Source: Euryarchaeota archaeon UBA102
Lineage (GTDB): Archaea; Thermoplasmatota; Poseidoniia; MGIII; CG-Epi1
NCBI GenBank assembly: GCA_002509225.1
Contig: DAHL01000053.1
Span: 1-23,167 of the forward strand
Reading direction: 5' to 3'
Length of the DNA: 23,167 nucleotides
Shown: positions 1 to 7,659 of the stretch, piece by piece
Layout: each line of letters starts with the position of its first letter
Position numbering within the stretch: the first letter of the stretch is position 1
The notes under the pieces: generated by a model
Seen by the model: only the letters and a program-made list of their open reading frames with translations
What the model was told of the DNA's origin: nothing
Databases searched by the model: none
Translations under genes and position numbers: made by a program

Positions 1-635
1 TAACTCATTTTGAAAAGTCAGATAATGATGTTGAAAATGAATTTAGTATGAATATAGCTCGTTCCTTCGATATCAATAAACCAGGTACTAAACCTTCAAA
101 TCTTCAAGGAGGCGTTATAGGTGGTAGTATCTCTAAAGGCAATGTAAAAATAGGAGATGAAATAGAAATAGCCCCAGGAAGAAAGGTAAAAGATATTTGG
201 GAAAATATTGTAACTAAGGTAGAAAGTTTACATGGCGGGGGCAAGAGAGAAGAATTAGATTCAGGGGGCTTGGTGGCTATTGGAACAACGTTGGATCCGT
301 CAGTCACTAAAGCAGATTCATTAACAGGCGGAGTGGTCGGTTCACTAGGTTCTTTACCACCTGTTTGGGATAAATTTAACATGAAAATCACACTTTTAGA
401 TAGAGTTGTAGGTGCTAAAAGTATTCAAGATGTGGATGATTTAAAAGTAAACGAACCATTGATGCTTTCCGTTGGTTCAAGCACTACTGTCGGAATCCCA
501 ACTAAAATAGATAAAGATACGGTTTCTGTAAATCTAAAACTCACCGTCTGCGCTCCAATTGGACAACGTATAGCAATCAGTCGCCGTGTCGAAGGACGAT
601 GGCATTTGATAGGTTACGGTATTCTAGAAGAATGA
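1..635 (+). CDS. Translation initiation factor aIF2 subunit gamma, 3' part
   Basis: This is the C-terminal part of the GTPase subunit of aIF2, which brings initiator Met-tRNA to the small ribosomal subunit. The reading frame (first complete codon at base 3) is open from the window edge, so the gene begins outside and the ATG at 48 is internal. The stretch ARSFDINKPGT followed by GGVIGGSI and a GDEIEIAPGR motif is the highly conserved domain II of the aIF2/eIF2-gamma family; domain III follows, ending in a basic segment (RRVEGRWHLIGYG). The GTP-binding domain is not in the window. The stop codon overlaps the next start (ATGA at 632-635), so it is probably translationally coupled to the PIN-domain gene. 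Identity is very secure. Confidence 0.96.
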   Translation, partial: THFEKSDNDVENEFSMNIARSFDINKPGTKPSNLQGGVIGGSISKGNVKIGDEIEIAPGRKVKDIWENIVTKVESLHGGGKREELDSGGLVAIGTTLDPSVTKADSLTGGVVGSLGSLPPVWDKFNMKITLLDRVVGAKSIQDVDDLKVNEPLMLSVGSSTTVGIPTKIDKDTVSVNLKLTVCAPIGQRIAISRRVEGRWHLIGYGILEE

Positions 636-1003
636 CATTAATTCTTCCAGATACAAATATACTTCTTTGGCCTTTCAACGATGGTCCTGATATCGTTGAA
701 GAATTATTACAACTATTGCCCAATTCACAAATAAAAATTGCCGATTGCGTTTTGAGAGAATTAAAATTATTAACAATTCCTGAAGCCAAAGCTGCTCTTT
801 CATTGTTCAAAACTTTTCCAATTCATAACCTTGGAAAAGGAGATGCTGATGATTTATTATTCAATGCAGCAAAGAGAGGTGCCATCATAGTTACAAATGA
901 TGCCGAGCTAATCAAAAGAATAAAAGATTCAAAATCTCCAGTCGTTAGACCGCGAGGAAGGTATAAATTAGAACTAATCGGTCGCGTAGGTGTTCAAGAA
1001 TGA
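632..1003 (+). CDS. PIN-domain protein, Fcf1/COG1412-like putative endoribonuclease
   Basis: A 123-residue single-domain PIN protein. PIN domains are Mg/Mn-dependent RNases with a cluster of acidic residues. Here I see the N-terminal LPDTN motif (Asp7), a Glu in CVLREL, the DADD cluster (Asp71, Asp73, Asp74) and VTND (Asp90), followed by a basic C-terminal segment. An ATG exists 33 bases upstream in the same frame, but the strand beta-1/Asp motif starts directly at the ATG at 632, which also overlaps the aIF2-gamma stop, so I chose 632. Archaeal COG1412 proteins of this size are related to the eukaryotic rRNA-processing nuclease Fcf1/Utp24, and their association with aIF2-gamma suggests a role in rRNA or translation-related RNA processing rather than a toxin: no antitoxin gene is beside it. 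Substrate unknown. Confidence 0.8.
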   Translation: MTLILPDTNILLWPFNDGPDIVEELLQLLPNSQIKIADCVLRELKLLTIPEAKAALSLFKTFPIHNLGKGDADDLLFNAAKRGAIIVTNDAELIKRIKDSKSPVVRPRGRYKLELIGRVGVQE

Positions 1004-2082
1004 TATGGAAGAACGAAAAACCACCTCAAATGCCAAATATAGATTTAACAAAGGAACAAATAAAAACAAAAAACAATTTACTCAGTAAACCTGTAAATCA
1101 ATTTATTATGAGCGAACAATCGGACGTAAGTACTCTGATTTCTAGCTATAAAAATAGTAGTTTTCAAGCTAGAAATTTAGGCGAGGCTTCAGAATTATAT
1201 TTATCAAAGAGTCATGATGATTTATCTATTATTTGGTCTCTTTCAGGCAGTTTATTCGGAGCCGGTATGCACCAAGTAGCGGTGGATGCAATCAAAAATA
1301 ATTTAGTTGATATTATCGTTTGTACGGGGGCACTCATTGAACAAGATATGCTGTTTGCATTAGGTCACACACATTACAAATGTACTCCCAATATCAATGA
1401 TGGTGATTTACAAACTTTAGGCATAGATAGGGTTTACGATCATTTAGTGGATGAAATGGCGATGCAACAAGTTGATTTAACTTTCAAACAAATAGCAGAT
1501 GATTTACCGCCAGGAAGATATTCAAGCCGTACATTTTTACAAAAAGTCGGTCAGTGGCTTAGTGATTGTAATTTTGGCCATGAAAGTATTCTTCAAATAG
1601 CATATGAAAAAAACTTACCCATATTCTCACCAGCTCTGAACGATTCATCAGTAGGAATCGGTTTGGTATTGCATCAAGGAGAAAAACAATTGTCAGATAC
1701 ATTAGGTATAGATTCTATATTGGATTTCAAAGAAATAGCCAATCTCAAAGCTAGTTGTGGTGATACTGGTCTATTCATAGTCGGGGGTGGAACTCCAAAA
1801 AATTATTCTCAAGACATAGTCGTTATGTCTGAAATGTTGGGTAATGAACCTAAAAGGCATCTTTTTGGTATTCAACTAAGCGTTGCAGATGTTCGAGATG
1901 GGGGGTTGTCCGGTTCAACATTACAAGAGGCAGTTTCATGGGGCAAAAACGATCCTAAAATAGAAGATATCATGGTTTGGGGTGAAGCTAGTATTTCATT
2001 TCCATTACTCGTAACTTATGTATATCAGGGCCGTCTTCAAAATCTCAGAAAGGCACAACACCTAACTAAAAATTTAGATTAA
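1000..2082 (+). CDS. Deoxyhypusine synthase-like protein (divergent active site)
   Basis: A 360-residue member of the deoxyhypusine synthase (DHS) family, NAD-dependent enzymes that transfer an aminobutyl group from spermidine, classically to a lysine of eIF5A/aIF5A. The C-terminal EAVSWGK motif carries the catalytic lysine (Lys316, human Lys329) with Glu310 and Trp314 (human Glu323 and Trp327). Other family blocks are VDIIVCTGA, FSPALND and VGGGTPKN. By eye against human DHS, three amine-pocket residues differ: Asp243 is Ile220, His288 is Asn268 and Asp316 is Leu303. The blocks GGGTPKN and GGLSGSTLQEAVSWGK resemble the bacterial DHS-like branch. It may therefore be a genuine DHS with a different pocket, or an enzyme acting on another amine. 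The start overlaps the PIN gene stop (ATGA at 1000-1003). Family call is secure; exact reaction is open. Confidence 0.85.
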   Translation: MIWKNEKPPQMPNIDLTKEQIKTKNNLLSKPVNQFIMSEQSDVSTLISSYKNSSFQARNLGEASELYLSKSHDDLSIIWSLSGSLFGAGMHQVAVDAIKNNLVDIIVCTGALIEQDMLFALGHTHYKCTPNINDGDLQTLGIDRVYDHLVDEMAMQQVDLTFKQIADDLPPGRYSSRTFLQKVGQWLSDCNFGHESILQIAYEKNLPIFSPALNDSSVGIGLVLHQGEKQLSDTLGIDSILDFKEIANLKASCGDTGLFIVGGGTPKNYSQDIVVMSEMLGNEPKRHLFGIQLSVADVRDGGLSGSTLQEAVSWGKNDPKIEDIMVWGEASISFPLLVTYVYQGRLQNLRKAQHLTKNLD

Positions 2083-2091
2083 GGAAATTAA

Positions 2092-4752
2092 ATGATATTT
2101 GATAAATTTAAAATTCAAGTTCCAGATTTGGACCCTCAAGAAACTTCAGAGTGGATTGAATCTATCGATTCTGTGATAGAACATTTCGGTCCAGACAGGG
2201 CTAAATATATTTTAACAGAATTAATCAGACGGGCTCGAAATTCCGGGGTGGACATTCTCCCCCCTTCCATTACTCCATATTTGAATACAATTTCTCCCGA
2301 TCAAGAACCCGAATATCCTGGTGATGAAAAAATAGAAAAAAACATACGCCGATTAATACGCTGGAATGCAGCAATGTTAGTTAGCCGTGCCAATAAAAAT
2401 TTCGATGGGATAGGCGGTCACATATCTACGTACGCTTCTGCAGCATCACTATTTGAAGTTGGATTGAATCATTTTTTCAGAGGAAAAAATAACGACTCAG
2501 GTGATCAAATTTTTTTCCAAGGTCACGCATCACCAGGAATCTATGCTCGAGCTTTTTTAGAAGGTAGATTATCTGAGAAAAATTTAGATAATTTCAGAAG
2601 AGAAATCAATGGTGATGGACTTTCTAGCTACCCACACCCTCGTTTAATGGAAGATTTTTGGGAATTCCCCACAGTTTCAATGGGCCTTGGACCAATAAAC
2701 GCGATTCATCTTGCAAGATTCAACAAATATATCACTTCTAGAGGCATTGCAGACAAAAGTGATTCTCACGTGTGGGCCTTTCTAGGTGATGGTGAATGTG
2801 ACGAACCAGAGACTTTCGCTTCTTTACGTTTGGCCGCAAGAGAAAAATTAGACAATCTTACATTTGTCATCAATTGTAATCTTCAACGTTTAGACGGTCC
2901 CGTCAGAGGCAATGGAAAAATAATTCAAGAATTCGAGGCAGTTTTTAGAGGTGCGGGTTGGAATGTAATCAAAGTTATTTGGGGGAGTAAATGGGATCAA
3001 CTTTTACAGAGTGACAAAACAGGGACTCTCTTACGTAAGATGGAAAGAACTCTGGATGGAGATTATCAAAGAATCACTATAGAATCTGGAGATGCAATAA
3101 GACAAAAATTCTTTGGCCCCGAAGATGAATTGAGTAAGCTAGTCGAACACCTTAGTGATGACGATCTTTTACGTATGAGGCGCGGTGGTCACGATTTGAA
3201 AAAGATTAATGCTGCTTACAAACTAGCTACTGAAACAAAAGGTGCTCCAACAGTTATATTGGCTAAAACCGTAAAAGGTTGGGCTTTAGGAAAAGGCTTT
3301 GAGGCGAGAAATAGTACACATCAGAAAAAGAAATTAGATATCTCAGATTTGAAACATCTAAGGGACGAATTACACTTAGAAATTCCCGATTCTGAATTAA
3401 AAAATATGCCATATTTTATGCCTCCAGAAAATAGTGAAGAATTAAAGTACATATCATCTAGAAGAAAAGAATTAGGAGGTTTTCTTCCAAAGAGAGTTAC
3501 AGATTATTCACAGATACTTCTACCTAAGAGTAATTCATATGAGGAATTTTACGAAGGAACCACCACTCAAGTTTCTACTACCATGGCCTTCGTTCGATTA
3601 TTACGAAATTTAATGAAAGATAAAAATATAGGTGATAGAATAGTTCCAATAATTCCAGATGAAGCTCGTACCTTTGGTATGGATGCTCTCTTTACAGAAT
3701 TTAAAATATATAATTCAGAAGGGCAACAATACACTCCAGTTGATCAAGAATTATTACTTAGCTACAAAGAAGCCATTGATGGACAGATTCTAGAAGAAGG
3801 CATTAGTGAAGCAGGAGCTATGAGTAGTTTTACAGCAGCAGGCATGTCTTATTCTGTACACAGAGAGCCATTAATTCCATTTTATACATTTTATTCAATG
3901 TTCGGTTTCCAACGAGTTGGAGATTTAATTTGGTGTGCAGCGGATGCTCGTGCTAGAGGGTTTTTACTAGGTGCAACAGCCGGCCGAACTACATTAAACG
4001 GTGAAGGGTTACAACACCAAGACGGCCATAGTCTTCTCTTAGCTTCAACAGTCCCTTCCTGTTTAGCATATGACCCAGCCTTCGCCTATGAAACTGCAGT
4101 GATAGTGGAAGAAGGATTAAGACAAATGTATGAATTAAATAATGATAGAATTTACTATATCACACTGTATAATGAAAATTATGAAATGCCAGCCATGCCT
4201 AAAGATTCTAAGAAAGGAATCCTGAAAGGCCTTTATCTTTTCAAACCATCATCTAAAAAACATGCTAAAGCACGTCTCTTTGGTAGCGGTTCCATCATGA
4301 GGCAGGTTATCCAGGCGGCAGAAATCTTAGAAAAAGATTTTAAAATCCCAGTTGAAATATGGAGTGTACCTAGCTACGTTGGGCTGAGGAGAGAAGCTCT
4401 AGAATGCGAAGATTGGAATAGATTAAATCCTACAGAAAATCCAAAAACTCCTTACATCGTTAATACACTAGGTGAATCAGAAATTCCTACGATTGCTGCT
4501 TCAGATTATATGAAAGCAGTTCCAGAAATGATAGCTCGATGGGTTGATAATTATACAATTCTAGGCACTGACGGTTTCGGTATGAGTGACACACGGGAAA
4601 GTCTACGCCGACATTTTCAGATTGATTCAGAAAGCATAGTTGTAGCAACATTATCTTCTCTAAGTCGTAAAGGGGAAGTAGATCCAAAATTAGTAGAGAA
4701 AACAATAGTAAAATACAAACTTGATAGATCTAGACAAATCCACAGTTCGTAA
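2092..4752 (+). CDS. aceE: Pyruvate dehydrogenase E1 component, homodimeric type (AceE)
   Basis: An 886-residue thiamine-diphosphate enzyme that decarboxylates pyruvate and passes the acetyl group to lipoyl-E2 of the pyruvate dehydrogenase complex. Length matches E. coli AceE (887) and similarity is clear along the whole chain. The ThDP/Mg motif starts at GDGE (232-235) and runs into INCNLQRLDGPV; catalytic residues are conserved: His410 (THQKKK, E. coli His407), Glu573 (GISEAGA, E. coli Glu571) and His642 (LQHQDGHS, E. coli His640). The N-terminal lipoyl-E2-binding part is present. An AAGGA sequence lies just before the ATG, 9 bases after the preceding stop, so it may be read with the aIF2-gamma run. 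No E2 or E3 gene is in the window. Heterodimeric E1 is what archaeal complexes normally use, so this gene was probably acquired from bacteria; its AT-rich codons match its neighbours. Confidence 0.95.
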   Translation: MIFDKFKIQVPDLDPQETSEWIESIDSVIEHFGPDRAKYILTELIRRARNSGVDILPPSITPYLNTISPDQEPEYPGDEKIEKNIRRLIRWNAAMLVSRANKNFDGIGGHISTYASAASLFEVGLNHFFRGKNNDSGDQIFFQGHASPGIYARAFLEGRLSEKNLDNFRREINGDGLSSYPHPRLMEDFWEFPTVSMGLGPINAIHLARFNKYITSRGIADKSDSHVWAFLGDGECDEPETFASLRLAAREKLDNLTFVINCNLQRLDGPVRGNGKIIQEFEAVFRGAGWNVIKVIWGSKWDQLLQSDKTGTLLRKMERTLDGDYQRITIESGDAIRQKFFGPEDELSKLVEHLSDDDLLRMRRGGHDLKKINAAYKLATETKGAPTVILAKTVKGWALGKGFEARNSTHQKKKLDISDLKHLRDELHLEIPDSELKNMPYFMPPENSEELKYISSRRKELGGFLPKRVTDYSQILLPKSNSYEEFYEGTTTQVSTTMAFVRLLRNLMKDKNIGDRIVPIIPDEARTFGMDALFTEFKIYNSEGQQYTPVDQELLLSYKEAIDGQILEEGISEAGAMSSFTAAGMSYSVHREPLIPFYTFYSMFGFQRVGDLIWCAADARARGFLLGATAGRTTLNGEGLQHQDGHSLLLASTVPSCLAYDPAFAYETAVIVEEGLRQMYELNNDRIYYITLYNENYEMPAMPKDSKKGILKGLYLFKPSSKKHAKARLFGSGSIMRQVIQAAEILEKDFKIPVEIWSVPSYVGLRREALECEDWNRLNPTENPKTPYIVNTLGESEIPTIAASDYMKAVPEMIARWVDNYTILGTDGFGMSDTRESLRRHFQIDSESIVVATLSSLSRKGEVDPKLVEKTIVKYKLDRSRQIHSS

Positions 4753-5173
4753 GTAATCTCAATTCTTTACCAGGAACATCCTTTCTTTTCAATCCCTTCT
4801 TAAAGAGATTGAATACAGGATGACGATGTCGAAGTAATGTTACATTTATTTCCGCAATAACTGCGATTTTTGCAGAGAATAGATGCCCCCCTCTCGCTCT
4901 GTATTCATTATCTGAAATTGTTACATGACAATGTACAAAAGGTTCCGATATTCCATTTCCAGATGCATTAAGAAGTTCTTGAGGTTCAACTATCTCTTCT
5001 CTCTTGTATTTCGTACCATCATAAAATCCTAAATTAATGTTTTCAATACTCCCAATTCCCCCTGTAATCAGAAAATCACCATACTCCTTTGCAAACTCCG
5101 TTAATCCAGACATCAGTTCTTCTCCTTCTTCGAAAACTAAAAAAGCATTCTCTCGATTCACTAAACGTTTCAT
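4730..5173 (-). CDS. PPC-domain (DUF296) protein
   Basis: A 147-residue protein with the plant-and-prokaryote-conserved (PPC/DUF296) domain, a small trimer-forming fold. In plants it accompanies AT-hooks; the prokaryotic stand-alone form has no settled function and is often annotated as DNA-binding. Visible motifs: LVFEEGEELMSGLTEFAKEYG at the start, TGGIGSIENINLGFYDG, ELLNASGNG, then VHCHVTISD and GGHLF near residues 88-110. The C-terminus is basic (RHRHPVFNLFKKGLKRK). Its ATG directly abuts the stop codon of the thermosome gene (no spacer), so it is almost certainly co-transcribed with it. Its 3' end overlaps the convergent aceE by 23 bases. The link to the chaperonin is positional only. 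Confidence 0.85.
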   Translation of the reverse strand: MKRLVNRENAFLVFEEGEELMSGLTEFAKEYGDFLITGGIGSIENINLGFYDGTKYKREEIVEPQELLNASGNGISEPFVHCHVTISDNEYRARGGHLFSAKIAVIAEINVTLLRHRHPVFNLFKKGLKRKDVPGKELRLLTNCGFV

Positions 5174-6817
5174 TTAGAAACCACCCATACCACCCATACC
5201 GCCGGGGGGCATATCTGGAGCAGCGCTCTGTTCAGGCTGCTTAGATGCTATAATATCATCAATTCTTAAAATCATATTAGATACTTCTGTAGCACTGCTT
5301 ATTGCTTGTATTTTTACTCTCAAGGGCTCCACAACATTCTTCGTTTTCATATTCATCACCTTTCCACTACGTACATCCAAACCTGCATGCGTATTTTTCC
5401 CTTTTTTCGTGTGTGCCTTTCTTAATCCCATCAAAGTATCTATTACATCCAAACCTGCATTTTCTGCAAGAGTTTTTGGAACTATTTCGATAGCGTCAGC
5501 AAACGACTCAATTGCCATTTGTTCTCTACCTCCAATTCTAGGTGCAAATTTCCTTATTTTCAAAGCTATTTCTATTTCAATAGCTCCACCTCCCGTAACA
5601 ACTTGCCCATCTTCTATTACGGAAGAAACTACACCTATTGCATCTTCTAAATTTCTATCTATTTCATCTATAACGTGCTCAGTTCCACCTCTTATCAATA
5701 TAGATACAGATTTTGGATTATTACATTCTGTTACAAAAGTCATCTCATCATTTCCTATTTTTCTGGTCTCAACCAAACCAGCTATTCCTAAATCATCCTT
5801 AGAAAGGGATTCTATATTTGATACAACTCGTCCACCTGTCGCCTTTGCTAAAGCTTCCATGTCTGATTTCTTAGCTCTTCTTATGGCAGTTATACCGGCC
5901 TTCGCTAAGAAATGCTGTGCAAGATCATCTATTCCCTTTTGACAAATAAGTACATTTGCTTTAGTTCCAATAACAGTCTCTACCATTTTTTTTATACTTT
6001 CTTCTTCCTGACTCAGAAATGCCTGTATCTGTGTTGGATCTGTAATCTGTATTTTAGATTCAATTTCAGTTTTCTTTATTTCAAACGGTGCATCTACAAG
6101 GGCTATCTTCGGTTTGTTGACGCTACGGGGCATGTTGTTGTGAACAGGTTCTTTGTCTAGTATTATGCCTTCTATTAATTCAGTATCTCCAATATGACCT
6201 CCTTGTTTTTTCTGTATTTTAATATTCTTTCGTTCAACTACAGTTTTTTTCCCTCTTCCATCTGCGATAGCTCTAACTGCTTTAACAGTCAAACCTGCTA
6301 GAAATTCTCCATTCGCTTCTGATGATTTTCCAGTCATCGATGTTTTTGCTATCGATTTCAAAACTGCAGTTTCATTTCTTCTTACTACTCTTCCCATTTT
6401 CTTAAGTTGTTTCATTGCTTCATTCGAAGCCATTCGATACCCATTTGCAATTGCAGTTGCATGAACTCCACGATCTATCAATTCCTCTGCATTTTTCAAC
6501 AACTCTCCAGCAAATATCACTGCAGTTGTTGTCCCATCTCCACACTCTGAATCTTGAGTTTTAGCCACTTCTACTATCATTTTAGCCGCAGGATGTTCTA
6601 TTTCTATCTCTTTTAGAATTGTCACCCCATCATTTGTTATTACTACGTCTCCCATCGAATCAACAAGCATTTTATCCATTCCTTTCGGTCCTAAGGTGGA
6701 TCTAACTGCCTCCGCAATTGCCGAAGCTGCAGCAATATTATTTTTCGTAGCTAAGCGTCCAGAATCTCGTTTTGTTCCATCCTTCAATATTACTACTGGT
6801 GTATTTCCTTGAATCAT
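5174..6817 (-). CDS. Thermosome subunit (group II chaperonin)
   Basis: A 547-residue subunit of the archaeal ATP-driven folding chamber, homologous to eukaryotic CCT/TCP-1. Signature blocks are present: [10 protein letters not shown] (42-51), ITNDG (60-64), the nucleotide-binding GDGTTT (93-98), and [10 protein letters not shown] in the distal equatorial domain. The C-terminus ends in the Gly/Met-rich tail [11 protein letters not shown] typical of thermosomes. A good Shine-Dalgarno sequence (AGGAG on the minus strand, bases 6826-6830) sits 8 bases before the ATG. The 74-base gap to the upstream DUF92 gene contains an AT-rich TATA-like box, so it probably has its own promoter. Only one subunit gene is visible here; others may exist elsewhere. 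Confidence 0.97.
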   Translation of the reverse strand: MIQGNTPVVILKDGTKRDSGRLATKNNIAAASAIAEAVRSTLGPKGMDKMLVDSMGDVVITNDGVTILKEIEIEHPAAKMIVEVAKTQDSECGDGTTTAVIFAGELLKNAEELIDRGVHATAIANGYRMASNEAMKQLKKMGRVVRRNETAVLKSIAKTSMTGKSSEANGEFLAGLTVKAVRAIADGRGKKTVVERKNIKIQKKQGGHIGDTELIEGIILDKEPVHNNMPRSVNKPKIALVDAPFEIKKTEIESKIQITDPTQIQAFLSQEEESIKKMVETVIGTKANVLICQKGIDDLAQHFLAKAGITAIRRAKKSDMEALAKATGGRVVSNIESLSKDDLGIAGLVETRKIGNDEMTFVTECNNPKSVSILIRGGTEHVIDEIDRNLEDAIGVVSSVIEDGQVVTGGGAIEIEIALKIRKFAPRIGGREQMAIESFADAIEIVPKTLAENAGLDVIDTLMGLRKAHTKKGKNTHAGLDVRSGKVMNMKTKNVVEPLRVKIQAISSATEVSNMILRIDDIIASKQPEQSAAPDMPPGGMGGMGGF

Positions 6818-6891
6818 TATTATTTCTCCTGTATTGAGATTTAATACAACGAAGAACCTTGTTTTAAAATTATAGCTATTTTTCTATTTTT
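6818..6891 (-). promoter_or_regulatory. Probable thermosome promoter and leader
   Basis: On the minus strand this gap holds a TATA-like segment (about 6862-6874) roughly 50 bases before the chaperonin ATG, followed by a short leader with AGGAG at 6826-6830. Archaeal transcription starts about 25 bases after a TATA box, which would give a leader of about 20-25 bases. This is inferred from sequence pattern only; I could not recognise a heat-shock operator. Confidence 0.4.
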
Positions 6892-7656
6892 TTAGTATAA
6901 ATAATTAAAAATTCCAATAGAAAGGACTGTAGATATGCCAATAGATACAAAATTAACGCCACCTTTTCCAATAATTCCACGATTTTCCAACGTTGCACCC
7001 AAAATTGAATCGATTTGACACCCTACAAACCCTAGAATAGCTGGTATTACTACAAAAATAATCTCAAATACTTCTGAAAAATTACCAAAATTAACAGCAA
7101 AGATAACAATTAGAGAAATAAATGTCATACAAATTGATGATAAAAGAGCTGAAACGGTACCAATAACTGTTATTCCTCCGTTTGTCCCAGGAGGTACACG
7201 TTTACTAGGTGAGGTGATAAGCACCGCATCTCCGCCCAACACACCTATTTCACTGGCAATAGTATCTGCAGCTGCAACAGCTAAAGACGTTGTAAAACCA
7301 ATAATTGCTTCTTCTACTGTAATCATTTCAAAAAAGTACAGTATCGCTACTAGTGAAGGTATTGAACCATTAGAGATAACATTGGTTTCACTTCTAGTTC
7401 CTTCTATACCTTCCTGCACCCCTATGTACATTTTGTATCTAAATGCAAAACGGGTAGCCAGATAAGAACCAGCTACGAATATTAACAGTAATACGAACCA
7501 ACTCCAATGAGCTAATGTACCTACAACAAAACAAATTACAAAAGATAGGAGCGCGCCTCCTAAATCTAATATTTTTTGTCTACTGGCAACTATGGCTATC
7601 ATCATACTCGCTATAGCGACTACAGCAATTTCCGTAATACTTCCAAATTCTTGCAT
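6892..7656 (-). CDS. DUF92 (TIGR00297) family integral membrane protein
   Basis: A 254-residue membrane protein with about six hydrophobic segments spread along its length (for example around the N-terminal IAVVAIASMMIAIVAS and the C-terminal IGISTVLSIGIF). The family signature is clear: DTIASEIGVLGG followed by ITSPSKRVPPGTNGGIT in the middle, and a GCQIDSILGATLE block later. Plant members of DUF92 (VTE6) phosphorylate phytyl phosphate, so a lipid-phosphate kinase role on an isoprenoid alcohol phosphate is plausible in an archaeon, but that is inference by family. The gene starts 3 bases after the stop of the phosphohexomutase gene, so the two form a transcription unit. Confidence 0.85.
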   Translation of the reverse strand: MQEFGSITEIAVVAIASMMIAIVASRQKILDLGGALLSFVICFVVGTLAHWSWFVLLLIFVAGSYLATRFAFRYKMYIGVQEGIEGTRSETNVISNGSIPSLVAILYFFEMITVEEAIIGFTTSLAVAAADTIASEIGVLGGDAVLITSPSKRVPPGTNGGITVIGTVSALLSSICMTFISLIVIFAVNFGNFSEVFEIIFVVIPAILGFVGCQIDSILGATLENRGIIGKGGVNFVSIGISTVLSIGIFNYLY

Positions 7657-7659
7657 TTT

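Noticed and set aside
599..631. An upstream in-frame ATG extending the PIN protein by 11 residues
   Set aside because: It would lie wholly inside the aIF2-gamma coding end, and the PIN fold begins at the ATG at 632 that makes the ATGA overlap.
632..1003. PIN gene as a toxin of a VapBC toxin-antitoxin pair
   Set aside because: No small antitoxin gene is adjacent; both neighbours are translation-related and the protein fits the stand-alone COG1412/Fcf1-like group.
5409..5942. A 177-codon open frame antisense to the thermosome
   Set aside because: The thermosome reading is certain; the antisense product is low-complexity Ser/Ile/Pro-rich with no recognisable domain.
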